A stretch of DNA of 60,000 nucleotides from Membranipora membranacea. Its lineage: Eukaryota > Bryozoa > Gymnolaemata > Cheilostomatida > Membraniporidae. The DNA is taken from the NCBI GenBank assembly GCA_914767715.1, contig OU612066.1, positions 32,030,283 to 32,090,282 of the forward strand, given 5' to 3'. Under the pieces are notes generated by a model, which searched no databases, had not been told where the DNA came from, and worked only from the letters and a program-made list of their open reading frames with translations. Both the position numbers and the translations under genes were made by a program. Positions within the stretch are counted from its first letter, which is position 1; each line of letters begins with the position of its first letter. Of the stretch, positions 13,383 to 25,630 are shown one piece after another.

Positions 13383-13617
13383 GTAACAGTTCCAATATAC
13401 TCGAGCAAGTCCGATGGTAGCAGAAACTATCAGAAGATAGACCACTGCTACTACTGCAAGAAGAGTTTGAAGAGTGGTAGTAGTGATCACTTACTGAGCT
13501 CACATACAGATTGCAAACTTGTACAAGATGTCATAAACTCCAAAGATAACAAGGAGAGGAGTGTGATTCTTTACAAATTACAGAACCTTGGTAACTACCA
13601 GCACAATTCCCAGGAAG

Positions 13618-15351
13618 GTGATAGTAGAGTTAATCTTTCATAGTTCTAAATCAATATTTTACCTGCTGCAGTTGGTACTGTGGTCAGCTGTATATATGGT
13701 GTACGGACACTTCGAAAGTGTCCATTTCGGGTTGGGTTTGGGGTTTTTGGGTTGAGGGTTTTGTGGTTTGGGTTCTTTGATTTTCAAAATGGCCATTTTC
13801 AAGTTGTCAAGGAATTGTCTATACATCACCACAAATCTATGTTTTCACCTTAAACATATAAATACTCTTGACTGGAACCTATTGGCTATTTGATACAGGC
13901 TCAGTGTCTCCTCTAATTCAGTTACGCAGTGTCACTGCGCTATTCACTTTTTCTCTGTAGTGCATAGGTCAGAAGAGGAGTTACCTCCACATAAATGTAA
14001 TGTATGAATAAAAGACTTTCTTATTTCTAAATATTACCACTACAACTGGGTAAAACCGGTGAGTTTTACAGAACATGTACATACATACTAATGAAGTATA
14101 AAATTTGATCAGTATACTGTGCCGTCAGATATTGTGTGTGCCATAACAACATGCTATAGCATGTTTCTGGTCTTAACATTTGTATGGAAAATGGTGCGTC
14201 AACTTTTCAGTTCAAGGTTTTGCTCAGAATTCTACCTAATTAGCTGCATCTGATCTTTCCAGCTGTCAGACGTGTTGATGTAAGATGGAGAATACTAACG
14301 GCCCATGAGTAAGGTCCGATTTCAAATGTATTTTTGTCAACTCAATGCTTAAAAGCTCAGAACACTTAGTCTTTGTTCTTCATGGTTCTTGCTCTTGGCT
14401 ACTGATGGAAGTTTAGTGCGGTGAATAAAAAAAAAAAACATCTCAGCAGCCACCACAAGTAAATATAAACTGCAGATACAACACAAGCAAGTCACCTTGA
14501 CCGCTGTGTAGTAGTGTATGGCACATCAGATTATTTGATATTTACCGGTGATATCTATAACACTAGTTTGATAGCTCGGAGGACGGTGGTGGTGGAGGGA
14601 CATTTAAAAAGCTGTGTATCAAATCAGTTTGTACCTATGTATAGTCTATATTGAGCCAAGATGTACAAAGTTGTCCAGGGACCTAAGTCTGCAACATGAG
14701 TGCGGCTTCGTCTGATTCAAATTTTCTAAGGTACGAAAGGCAGAAGATTTCCTAATGTATTAAACCGAACCCACAGAGAGCCATTTGAGTCCAGCTGCTG
14801 GTAGTCAGAATTTGCAATTCGCATCCTATACCCATATCTACAACCCCTATAGGATGAAAATATTCACTGATTTAAATTTAGCAACCTGGCCAAGAATAGG
14901 AAAACTTACTAGTGAATCTTTAATGAATATCAATTTTGTAAATCCACAATGTAAAATATCATAACTTTCCAAACACCTTATAATTTGATTAGGGCAAGGA
15001 GTTATAGACTTAACTTTAACTCCTTGATTAGGGAAGTAATATTTTGAATATTTTCATGAATACTTAATATGCAGATGGGATGGGATGCTGTTGATAGTGC
15101 CCTATTTACTTGAAAGGGACGAAGCAGCTGTTCAGTAGTACACAAAACTCCTAGAGGGCATGCGGGATACCTCTAAATCGGCAGGTGAGAAAGTGCTGTT
15201 GGCTTTCAGCAATTATTCCAAGCATTTCTCTACTGGTATGGTTTGATAGAAATGACTTATGAAGATCTACTTTGCGTCTTGGTGCAATATACAATATCCC
15301 TCCATAACTCTGTTCTTGTGATGAGTAGTAGCAATACAACTTGTTTTGTAG
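13618..15351. other. Large intron of the recombinase gene
   Basis: Lies between the zinc-finger exon and the LRYIGRLLL exon. In related proteins I would expect a second Cys/His motif in this interval but could not find an exon for it. No repeat structure recognised. The exon may have decayed or diverged beyond recognition. Confidence 0.35.
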
Positions 15352-18300
15352 GTGTATTAGGTACAATAAGGGAGGATTCACTACTCGAACAGTATGACAT
15401 CAATCAGATCATAAGAAAAGGAACATCCCTCTCCTTTGACGATATGAACCAGGTTAGAGGAAAACTGAGGTACATAGGGAGACTGCTGCTTGGTGTAAGA
15501 AATGACACCGGTACTGCTCTGTCCTGTGGAGAGCTACTTCAGCCTCAGTATTTTGATGCATTCAAGAGGGCAGCTATTGCCATTGCCAACGAGAACATAC
15601 AGCTCTCTAGCACGATGGGTATCTATGTCAAAAAGCTATGCCTGCTGAACATTTCGAAATCAATCAAGTCCGGAAATACGGAGAGATGTGATCAGACTAA
15701 AAACTTAAGTTAAGTTATTTAATGCAGAATGGGGGGGACACTGTCACAGCTGGCGCTATTCGTTCCCCGCAACAGAAAAGACTCAACAAACAGTTTCTCC
15801 TTCCCACAGAGCGGGATTTGAAGACAGTCACTAAATACTTGGAGCACCAGATACAGCAAGAAGGAGATTATACACGACTTCAGAAACTCATCATGGCATC
15901 ACTCATCTTATTTAACAAGAGACGACCTGCAGAAGTTGCCAACTTGAAGGTAGCAGACTACCGGCTATCTTTTGACAATGGTGAAGACCGAGAGGAAATC
16001 CTAAGGCGCCTATCACCCGAAGAACAACTAGTTTCGAAGAGGTTAGATGATTCAGAAGGGAAATGATGATCTTGTGCCATTTTTTTATGATGGCTTCATG
16101 AGTACCAATTTTGTAATTTTGTGGAACAGACTTAGATTTAGGCTTTATGAACACATGTTTGTCAGCTTTATCAAAGAGTCATACTCTGTCAGACTTGGTC
16201 GATGTTTATTCATTATAAACCCCTCCTCCTCTAAAAGTATTCAGTGCAGTTAACTCTTTTATAGGCACTCATTCAATGCTAACTTATTATGTATCGATGT
16301 TGTTTTCAAGGATGCATGTTATTGAGGTAAAGGGAAAGTCGACTGGACCGAACTTGAGAGGTGTCTATATACTTATCGAGAGTCAACTTGTCACCGTAAT
16401 GGATCGTTTACTTAGGCTTAGACCAGCTTCCGACGCAAAAACAGATTATGTATTTGGCAGGTAAACAGCATAGATATCTGTAGTCAAATAAGTAGTTCAA
16501 AACAGACTTCATTTCCACCAGTACACTGATCCATGATCATACGAGACACAATTAGGTTGTGTAATCTTAGCAGTCATCCTGCCACTACAAAAAACTTCTC
16601 AAAGTGGTTTGTTGGGACTCCTCGATTTTTGGGAAGGGATCTGGTTCGAAACTTATCTCTATCTGATTGAGCTTGTGTTTTGGGCATTAAGGAATTGTGA
16701 CAAAATGTTTACGACATAATGTGGCGGGTGCTACATATTATTATCCCTCTCCTATTTATCACACCAATCTCTGAGACTTAAAATTTGAACTGGATCGGAT
16801 TTATGTTGTTGTTAATGCTGATCACAATATCCATCGGCTTAATACCCCAATGTAGTTTGAATCGCCCCACTTATATTACATACTGTCTGCCTGACCCCTG
16901 CAATACATTCACTTCTAATCATTGGCTGTATCACTTATTTTTGTACCCATTACTAGTATAGAATAGTAACCTTACTGAGCTCAAAACTTATAGGCCCAAG
17001 TCGGAAAGACCATATATGGGTACAGAGGTTGTGAAGGAGATAGTAGACAGTTGCCCTGATCTTGAGTACCCTGATAGGATCCATGCACAGAAGATGCGAA
17101 CATATCTTGCAACGGCATGTCAGGTTTGTTATTTACGTATATGATATCAATATTTAATGCGGGCAGTTATGAACAATATTTTCATTTCATTCATGATAAT
17201 CCAACATGGGATATGTCATTAACTTCCGTTTGCTACCAGTTTGGAAGTGTATCCTTTCTTCATAATTAATTAAGTGAAGCAGGTGTCTGCAGTGTTTGTT
17301 GAGGCTAAGCCATAAGATTTGTCCGAGGGATGTACACAAGAGTATTGATTGCTTGCCCTATATTTTATACCCCATGAGCTTATGTTCACATCTTGATGTG
17401 TACCATTGTCTCTGACATCGGCCAATATTCACATGCAGACATGTGTGACATTCTCTTACCTTTGTCTTTTCTCATTTCGAGGTGCTGTCAATGAATGACA
17501 CAGAAACAAGGCTGGTAGCACAGCATATGGGCCATAGTGCTCAAGATACATGTTGAGCACTATGCCCTCCAGACGCAGCTACTAGAGAGGGGGAAGGTGG
17601 CCAAAATACTATGTGCCATACAGAATGGCAACCTGGAGTCCAGACCAAAGACTGCGGAAAAAAGACCTACTCATCAAATCGTGCTGGAAGTTCAGGATGT
17701 GATATTCACAAGTATGTTTGATCTCCATTATCTGTTAATCTGTTGCTTACTCCTTAATATAGCTCCATGAAGTTGAACTCCTTAGCTACATTGTCTAGTT
17801 TCAGATGCAAGGTATCCATTCAGATCATTAACTTTGTAATTTTGGTGACTAGGTATTTTCAGTTAGAACAATACCGGCGCCGGAACTTTGCCGACCTGCC
17901 GACTGCCGACAGGCCTGTTCTCAGATATTTCAGTCTTAGCATTTGATTTCCAACCTAAATGCAAAATGTAAGTGCATATGCTAACAGTATGCAAGTGCAT
18001 ATACTAACAGTACCCCCAGCACATGTTGGTAACCCATTTAGGGCAGTGAACTGACTGAACCTACCATTTTTCCTTGCTTCTTCCCCCCTTCTTCCTCTCC
18101 CTCGTGAAATATTTTCTTTTTGCATGGGGGCCGCCATCTTTCTTTGAATTGTTTTGGGAATTGCGCTCTCATTCTCATTTTGAAAAGACAACCCTCTTGC
18201 TTTTTGAAAGAAACATTGCCTTTTTATTGTTATTCAATAAAATACAAATGTTGGAATTTTTATCCAGTGCATTTCTCTTATTCCTATTATGCTGCCTGGG

Positions 18301-18825
18301 ATTTAAAAGTGTTTTGAGGTTAGTTAAAGCATGAATGAAGCTCTCTGGGTTCAGGGATTTAATAAATAGTTTGTATATTTCCGAAATGTATCATAATAGT
18401 TTATCGGTAGCCAGTTAAGACAGGTTCACTATCATTAAGCAGTGTAGAGCCTCTGCTGGATTGATTATCAATACCCAATTCTACATACCACTGTGTCAGC
18501 AAATTTGGCACAATGCATGAATATATGAGTTAGGCACTTCTGACAAGTTATAAAAACTTAAAAAGAGGTCTAGTCTACGCAGCTACAACTGTGACAATAT
18601 TGTTGTTGGATCTATTGTCAAATGTCTATCACCCATTTCGTTAAGATCAAGCCATGATAAGCGGTTCTGTTTCATACTGTTATCAGTTTTACTGGGTTCC
18701 ATTGCCATATGTTACTTGCTGCTGAAGAAAGGCTCATTGACATGAATTTTTTTTTGCCAATTTGATTAACCTTTGGGAAGATTTATTGGTCCTAATCTAT
18801 ATACAATCTATATATATATAGCTAT

Positions 18826-20743
18826 GGGGTGCGACCATAGGGTTATTATATACACTAGAGTGGACAATATGTACAAAAATAGCATCAGTTTTTGTCCTAC
18901 TTAATTATTGCGAAATCCATGACGCGACGCAATCTGGTTGTGCATGGCTAGTGCCTGTATCATATAACTTATCATTGAAAATATAGGTATCGGGCATGGA
19001 AATTTAGATTTTAAGAGCGCTTATGGCCATTTTTTGATAAAAATTTTCATGTGACACTATGTGGATCACTTGCAGGTATTTTCACTCGCAGCCAGTGGAA
19101 ATGTTTTTATGTTTTCCCATTAAAATAAGCCAAAATCTCAACCGCAAATATATCATTGTGATGAAAAAGAAACTAAAAGGCTAGCTCGATTTTTTTCACC
19201 GTCACTAGCCATCCATATTAGCTGTGTCCTGTATCTCTTACTTACATTATATGTTACACACTCAAGGGGCTTATTTTATTTTTGAAGTACAAGCAGACTG
19301 CGTAAAAGTGATCGGAGGTGTAAAAGTTTGCCACTTGCCTCATTTGCAGTCACAGTGTACATAATTTCGAGATTCAGATTTGCTCTTCAGATATCATTGC
19401 TTTATTTGGTGTATTATATAAAGTTTTTTGCTTGGTATGTCAAAATAGATTGGTGCTAAAATCACTGCAAGTTAAATGTGATGATGCTACAAGCCCCCAG
19501 TGCTCATCAGCTCACTTTCTGACTGCAAGACTTTTATTTTCATAGCATCAATCCATTTCTGATGGAGACTCAAAGGTCTTAGAAATTCTAACTCCGGTCG
19601 TTTCAAAGGAGTTACCAATTAACAAGGTTGTTTCTACTTCACTGTTGCTCAAAAGCTTATATAAAACGTGTATCATCCGCTATGCAAACACACCTATATA
19701 CTTCAACTTCAAATATTTCAAACATTACTGAACTATCACAAAGTGTAAAAAAAATTATTGTATATGATGCTGATGTTTTCATTTACAAATAAACAACCAT
19801 CAGAGAAAATTGCATCACACCCCCCCCCCCTCCCTGTACCAAATGATCTCTTATTTTGAGTACGGTGATAAATCAGAAATATCTGTAAACTTACAAATGT
19901 CACATCGGTGAGAGAGTGAAAGTATATCGGCTTTCTCAGTACTAATATAGTCATGTTAATATCAGTCTTGTGGGTAGAATTTTCTGGAAGTTGGTGAGTG
20001 CAAATGGAAATATTTGGCCGATGATATATATTGACTGGTTGAGAAAATACCCTAGGGGATGTTAATGGTGTTACATAGGAGTAGGAGGTGGCTCAGTTGG
20101 TTAGAGCGCCGACTTCAACACGCAAGTGTTGAAGGTCGTGGGTTCGAATCCCACTGTAGTCCATCTTCTACTGGGGATTGGTTGGTCCCCCAGGTGTGCT
20201 CCGACCTGCCTGCAAACAGAGAGCAAATTGGCGCAGATATTGCGGCCTCGCCAATAAGGCAAATAAGATTTCGCCGCCCATGCCCTTGGGATGGGCGAGT
20301 GATAAGACATCGGATTTTAATCAACCTTTAATCAACCTTTTAATCAACCTTTATGTGAAATTCTCTGAAAAATTGCTACAAATGCTCCATAAACTAAATA
20401 TGTATGTACAATTATAATATTTTCAATGATAAAGTCAATGATTCATGCACTATCCACGCACAACCAGATTTTCGTTGCGTCATGGAATTGAAAGTGAAGA
20501 TACCTGCAAGTGATCCACATGGTGTCACATGAAAATTTTTCCAAAAACATGGCTATAAGCGCTCTTAAAATCTAAATTTCCATGCCTGATACCTATATTC
20601 TCAATGATAAGTTATATGATGCAGGCACTAGCCATGCACAGCCAGATTGCGTCGGGTCATGGATTTCGCAATAATTAAGTAGGACACTTTTAGCACTGCA
20701 TTGTCCGCTCTAGAGTATATAATAACTCTATGGGTGCGACCCC
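18826..20743. mobile_element. Foldback/long-TIR element (about 1.9 kb), invaded by a hAT
   Basis: Bases 18826 to about 19090 are repeated in inverted orientation at about 20475-20743, roughly 265 bases, starting GGGGTGCGACC on the left and GGGGTCGCACCC on the right read inward. Shared internal landmarks include TTATTATATAC, ACGCAATCTGG and GATCACTTGCAGGTAT. The right arm also has a partial tandem copy at about 20420-20480. No transposase lies between the arms; the middle carries a tRNA-derived SINE. The hAT inserted exactly in the right tip and duplicated GCGACCCC. I could not identify this element's own target duplication, so its outer limit is uncertain by a few bases. Confidence 0.75.
20081..20352 (+). 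mobile_element. tRNA-derived SINE with A/B boxes and a tandem 3' tail
   Basis: The head (20081 to about 20162) resembles a tRNA: an A box TGGCTCAGTTGGTTAGAGCG and a B box GGTTCGAATCCC at normal spacing. The anticodon arm is replaced by an uninterrupted 8-bp stem with a GCAA loop (TTCAACAC/GTGTTGAA), so it is not a functional tRNA. A body of about 150 bases of unknown origin follows. The 3' end is a run of three AATCAACCTTT-like units, a typical SINE tail. It would be transcribed by RNA polymerase III and moved by a partner LINE; no matching LINE tail was identified. Confidence 0.75.
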
Positions 20744-22228
20744 TAGTGTTGTGTCGAATCCTTGGTTTCGTCCTGGATTCGATTAGAAAACCACCAGGAA
20801 TCCCGGAACCGGGGTTCGAATCCCTTGTGGAAAACTTCGGACGGATCCTCAATACAGTAATTCAGGCTGCATCTGATTGGACAATTCCCTTAGATAACGA
20901 TCATTCATTGGTTTAAGTGGTAGCATAGTATGTATAGACCATAGACTTTAAGGTAACTGTGGTCTATTGATAATATAATACAATCTCAACCAAAACAAAT
21001 AAGTAGGTCTGTGAGAGTACAGTTGCACTGAGACTACTAGCAAACAGTAGTTGTTGGACTGAGTGTGTTGGTTGGGGCAAGGACTTGGCTGTTGGTAGGA
21101 AGGAAGGAAGGATGGCTAAAGCTAGTCCCAGCTATCTCTGGGAGTATTTTAAGAGAGAAGAAGGTGGAGAAGAGAAAGCTAAGTGTGGGATCTGTGAGAC
21201 AATTCTTTCCAACAAAGATGGATGCACATCATCACTCACCAAACACCTAAAAAATGTGCATAACAAGCATCCCCCCCCAGGCAAGAAAGAAGAAGTGCTC
21301 AGTTGATGATGATGGCCTTGTCCAACCAACAATTAAGAGATTCATTGGGAAACAAGCAAAACTCAGCACAGAAAAAACTGATATCATTATGTACAAGCTA
21401 GCCAAAACTATTTTCTGGATTTGCAACCACTGTCAGTGGTTGAAAACCAGGGATTTAGAGAGCTCATCCAAGAAACCAGTGATGGTAGATATACTATTCC
21501 ATCAAGAAAGACTCTCAGATACAACATACTACCCGCTCTGTATGACAAGGCAGCAAACTGTGTGAAAACTGTGATAGCAAAGTACCAGAAAGAAAACAAA
21601 AGTAACAGCATATATAGCATCACAACAGACGGCTGGACAAGTAGAGCATGTACCTCCTTTGTGACATACACTCTTCACTTACTTGTTGACTATAGAATTC
21701 TTAGCTTTGTCTTAAGTACTACTGAGGTAAGCGAAAGACACACCGCAGAAAACCTCACAGCACATCTCATAAAAACGATGGTGAAGTGGGGCGTGATAGA
21801 GGGCAGTGATGATCCTGAAACTGAACCAGAGCTACAAGATATCCCGGATCATATTCTTCGCCAGCTAGTAGTCACCACCGACAATGACTCCAATATAACC
21901 AAGGCTATCACCTCCACTCCGATGCAACATGTCAGATGTTTTGCGCACACACTTAATCTATCAATGCAGAACTTTGTAAGCATACTCAATAATTAGCTGA
22001 TGGGCATGAGGAAGATAGTGAAGTATTTTCACAACTCTGCATTAGCCACAACCTCTCTGAAAGTAAGTAAAGTAGCCCTAGTTTAGAAGGCATACTTTTA
22101 TAACACTTGTCATTATATGCCGATTGTTTTTTGAGAATAGATAGGCTTACATTTCATACATATTTCTACACTCATAAAATTCATCAATATTAAATTAACA
22201 TAGGCCTAACAGGATCTGCTATGTCATG

Positions 22229-22643
22229 CAGGGGCGTATATTCTAAAAAAATTCACTCACTTACTTTTTAGAGATGAGCATAATGATCGGGCGCAGACCG
22301 ATCCACACGCCGTAGGCGTGGCGGGGAGGGTGTGAGAGGGGCGCTTAAGCGCCCTCCCACCACGGAAATTTTTGCATATCGGTAGCAAAATAGTGCAAGC
22401 AGAGAGGTATTTCAATAGCTCACTGAGCTGTTGGGTACTTTCAGAAAACAACTCAATAGCAGTAGAAGATTACGGTAAAAATGCTCCAGTTATAAAGCAC
22501 CCATTTGAAAAAAAACTGACCTTGATGGGATTCGAACCCACAACAATCTGATTAACAGTGATTATAAGGAAGACGCTCTACAAACTGAGCTCTTCAGCCA
22601 TTCACGGAATTCCGTAGGCCGTGAGTGCTAATATACGCCACTG
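22229..22643. mobile_element. hAT-type MITE (415 bp) inside a hAT transposase intron
   Basis: Ends CAGGGGCGTATATT (22229-22242) and the complement of CAGTGGCGTATATT (ending 22643) form a 14-bp inverted repeat with one mismatch. Both flanks carry ATGTCATG (22221-22228 and 22644-22651), a perfect 8-bp duplication. CAG-start ends and 8-bp duplications indicate hAT mobilisation. The interior has GC-rich palindromes (GGGGCGCTTAAGCGCCC near 22337) and a tRNA-like segment on the minus strand. There is no coding capacity. It is removed with the intron of the host transposase gene. Confidence 0.9.
22514..22600 (-). ncRNA. tRNA-like segment inside the MITE
   Basis: Read on the minus strand from 22600, the sequence has GAGCTCAGTTTGTAGAGCG (A-box and D-arm like) and GTGGGTTCGAATCCCA (B box and T-arm), followed by a T-run after AAGGTCAG, which could terminate polymerase III. 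The anticodon-arm region is not a good tRNA fold, so I read it as a tRNA-derived promoter captured in a MITE, not a working tRNA. Confidence 0.55.
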
Positions 22644-25091
22644 ATGTCATGTATGAACCGGTTCGGTCTGGTATTAAGTGTTAGAAACAGCCAATTCATG
22701 GTAATGGCAGTTGGTTTTGAAACATCAATCTCATTTATATCCATTTTCTATTTGCTTAGAGCAACTCATCTGCGAACCCGAAGAAGCTGAAGCTGATGAT
22801 CGAAGTCTCTACGAGATGGAATAGTTCTTATGACATGATACATAGATACATAGAACTCAACGCTGTGGTTTATTCTACTCTGGCTGATGAAGGTAAGCTT
22901 AATAGTCACGTCTTATTGCTTTTCATTTAAAAAACGTAGTTTACTCAAAGCAGCTTTTGAGAGTAGTTCCATTTTTGAATCCACTGTAATAGGGCCTGGC
23001 ATATATTTGCAAGTGCAGGCCAAATGTTTGTATTCCCGCTTGGTCACAGTAATTAATTCTGAGCTAGCCATAATTTCCCCATCCGATGATTCTACTTTCA
23101 TATGAACAGATGAAGGACCTTCTCAAACTCCACAGCAAAGTCGACTTTGACTTGCTAGAGCAGTGCTGTGTGGTGATGAAGTCATTCAAAGATGTGAGCA
23201 CATTCATGTGTATTCAAAATGTTGTGACAGCGTCGCTGACCAAACCACTGCTACTATCACTTATGACAAAGTCGAAGCCTCAAAGGTGAAGTCAAAGACA
23301 TACATCAGGCGAAGGCTACACTATACAGCGATCTCGAGAAACGGTATGTGTGTTCATCCATACTTTATTATAATGTTGAATAAAGTCTGCTTGATCATTC
23401 AGCTAACTGAAACTATGAATTAACAACCCCAGCAACTTTAAGTAAGAGCTATAGAGCTATCCTATCAGCCTACTTTTTGGTTTCGGAAGCTTATGCAGAC
23501 CCAGATCCCACATACCTACAACCAATGAATGTATGACAATTATGTTTATCTTCTTTCTAATTCTTTGCATAGATGGGATTTGAATGATACGGATCTGTTG
23601 AATCGATGCAGTTTTGTGGATCCTAGGACCAAATGCTTGGCCCACCTTACTCCAAGTGATCGTGACAAGGTGAGAAATCAAATCCTGACAGCAATAAAAG
23701 TGGACGAAGAGTTCTCCATGGATACAGATAGTGTTGAGTGCGTTGAGAGCACCCTAGCTGCTACTCCAGAGAGTGGACTGCTCTCCACTCTATTACCAAC
23801 CTTCCACACCGAAAGCTCCACCGTGACATCGGCTGCCGAAAAAGAGACGGAAAGATACCTTTCTGAGGCTTTAATCCCTATGGAATCGGACCCTCTTGAG
23901 TGGTAGAGTAATCATGCCAAAATGTATCCATTGTTACACAATCTCGCTATTCCTCGCTTTGCAATTCAGGCTACTTCAGTAGCCTCTGAAAGGGTTTTCT
24001 CAACCACCAGCCAAATAGTAGATCAAAATAGAAACAGAATAGACCCAGAAGTAGTTGACCTCATATTATTCCTTAACCGCAACTACAAAGTTCTCGAAAA
24101 GTGAAAGGATGGATATATTTTGCCATCATGCCTCCAGTGCTCAAAATAAAGATGCCCAACAGCTTTTGACTTCAGAACTATTCCATTGAGTTGAACTGTT
24201 TCATCAACTCTTCCCATGAATTGGGTTTTACATCAATATTCTTTGTACAAAAAAGACTTTGTAATATAACAGACTTTTATTTTCATGATACAGTAAGTAA
24301 GTAGCCTACATACAATTTTGTTGCGACTCCAAAGTCCAATTACAATGACTTTGATTCATACAAGAAATGGTCTCATTCACAAACCATTGCCGTTCTAAAT
24401 ATTTGTATTGTTTGGTCAATTTCGTTTTCCAGTTATTGTAAATTTTGTTGTTGTCAATAAAGAAGTTATCTTCTCACATAAAATGGATGAACAACACCTA
24501 CTTAGCACAGCTTTCTCCAGATTTCATTAGCTTTTTGTATTATAGGCCTGGGGTATGTTTCAAAGTCTTGCTTTGTATGACCACAAGGCAAAGTAAACAT
24601 AATCTATCCATTCTTCAAGACACTTTGGTTTCATGCTAATTCCCGGATTTGTCACGGATTCGTTCCGTAAGATAGGAGGATTCCCGGATTCGTCTCGTCC
24701 TTAAATTTCAGTCCCGACACAACACTAGCGACCCCTGCAAGTACTAGTTTGGGAAGAAGTCTAAACATAGACCTAAAATTAGTAAATCTATTTTTAGGTC
24801 TATGGGTCTAAACTGTTTGTATAGTATTGCTTGGAACCCTTAGTAGGCACTGATGTGTACTTTGTGATAAGTATCAGTACACAGTTGTTACCATTGTCAT
24901 TGATTATGATTCAGGGGCGTATGCAAGATCAACACTAACATACACCATTTAAAATTTGTGAGAGTAATTCGGATGGTCACAGAGATTTTATTAGTTCTAT
25001 ATCTGACCAGCAAATTACATATTTCATATGACAATCGTAAATCAACAGTAAGAGTGATTTATTGACTTAACGGTCTTGTTCTGATTTATAG

Positions 25092-25179
25092 TGAGGTTCA
25101 ACTTGATCTGCTCGACCTCTCTGATCTTGATTCTGTACTAGCCATTAGTGATGATGATCTCGATCCTATTGATGATTAG
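25092..25179 (+). pseudogene. Acidic C-terminal exon of unknown gene
   Basis: After a TTTATAG acceptor the frame reads EVQLDLLDLSDLDSV, then AISDDDLDPIDD and a stop at 25177-25179. The Asp/Leu-rich acidic ending looks like the tail of a real protein, possibly the lost gene of the MULE-like element it sits in. No other exon could be linked to it. A related copy starting near 25374 has lost the frame. Confidence 0.35.
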
Positions 25180-25630
25180 AAAATTCAACAGATAAAGACA
25201 GACATTAGCCAAATCAAAAATAATCTCTTGCAGTTTTGGCTTCCTCTTACATTCCTTGTTTGGATTTCTTTTTGGCTGTCACACTATGCCAACAATGGTT
25301 CGTAATTGGCGCTCGCTTTAGACTACGGCCCGCTGTGGCGATATTCCCCTTCTTGAGTTGAGTCTCTGATTTTGATTCTGTACTAACCATTAGTGATGAT
25401 GATCTTCATGCTATTAATGGCAAGACACACCCATCATTCGAAAGTTTCACAGGGAAGATAGTCATTGTCTTGGTAGCAGCCAAATCAAAAATAATCTCAT
25501 GCAATTTGGGCTTCATCTTACATTGTTCAATTGCAACTCTTTTTTGCCGCCACACTGCCAACAATGGTTCGTTATTGGCTCCCGCTTTAGACTACGGCCC
25601 GCTGTGGTGATTTTCCCCTTCTTGAGTTTA
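25109..25630 (+). repeat. Two-copy tandem repeat of about 245-270 bp
   Basis: The segment beginning TCTCTGATCTTGATTCTGTA near 25117 recurs from about 25362. Both copies end with GACTACGGCCCGCTGTGG (25321 and 25590), followed by TTCCCCTTCTTGAGTT. The copies differ by scattered substitutions and indels. The dimer lies inside the right half of the MULE-like element and includes the acidic exon. Confidence 0.85.

Larger units (their letters stand above)
21113..24104 (+). pseudogene. hAT transposase (BED finger, RNase H-like core, hATC dimerisation domain)
   Basis: Starts at ATG 21113. BED zinc finger: W..YF, then AKCGICE and LTKHLKNVH. Then DLQPLSVVENQGFRELI and the RNase H-like core with ITTDGWTS (first Asp) and VVTTDNDSNI (second Asp), ending with a donor near 22060. 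Further exons: about 22761-22890 (STRWNSSYDMIHR), about 23110-23341 (LLEQCCVVMKSF; KATLYSDLEKR), and about 23575-24104 with the C-terminal hATC domain (YLSEALI; SVASERVFSTTSQI; RNRIDPE). Lesions: a frameshift at the run of eight C near 21275, another near 21415, TAG at 21994-21996, and TAG at 23904-23906 where the family normally has a second Trp. The product would excise and reinsert the element, but this copy cannot encode a full protein as read. Confidence 0.9.
20744..24727 (+). mobile_element. hAT DNA transposon, complete ends, 8-bp target duplication
   Basis: Left end TAGTGTTGTGTCG (20744-20756); right end CGACACAACACTA (24715-24727), a perfect 13-bp terminal inverted repeat. It is flanked on both sides by GCGACCCC (20736-20743 and 24728-24735), the 8-bp duplication expected for hAT. 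Subterminal copies of GGATTCG-type motifs (near 20776, 24655 and 24690) may be transposase binding sites. It contains a decayed hAT transposase gene and, in one of its introns, a separate MITE. Perfect ends and duplication suggest a fairly recent insertion. Confidence 0.93.

Noticed and set aside
20081-20162. A functional tRNA gene on the plus strand
   Set aside because: A and B boxes are good, but the anticodon arm is a continuous 8-bp stem with a 4-base loop and the acceptor ends do not pair. A SINE head fits better.
22514-22600. A functional tRNA gene on the minus strand
   Set aside because: It lies inside a MITE with its own TIRs and target duplication, and the anticodon-arm region does not form a normal stem and loop.
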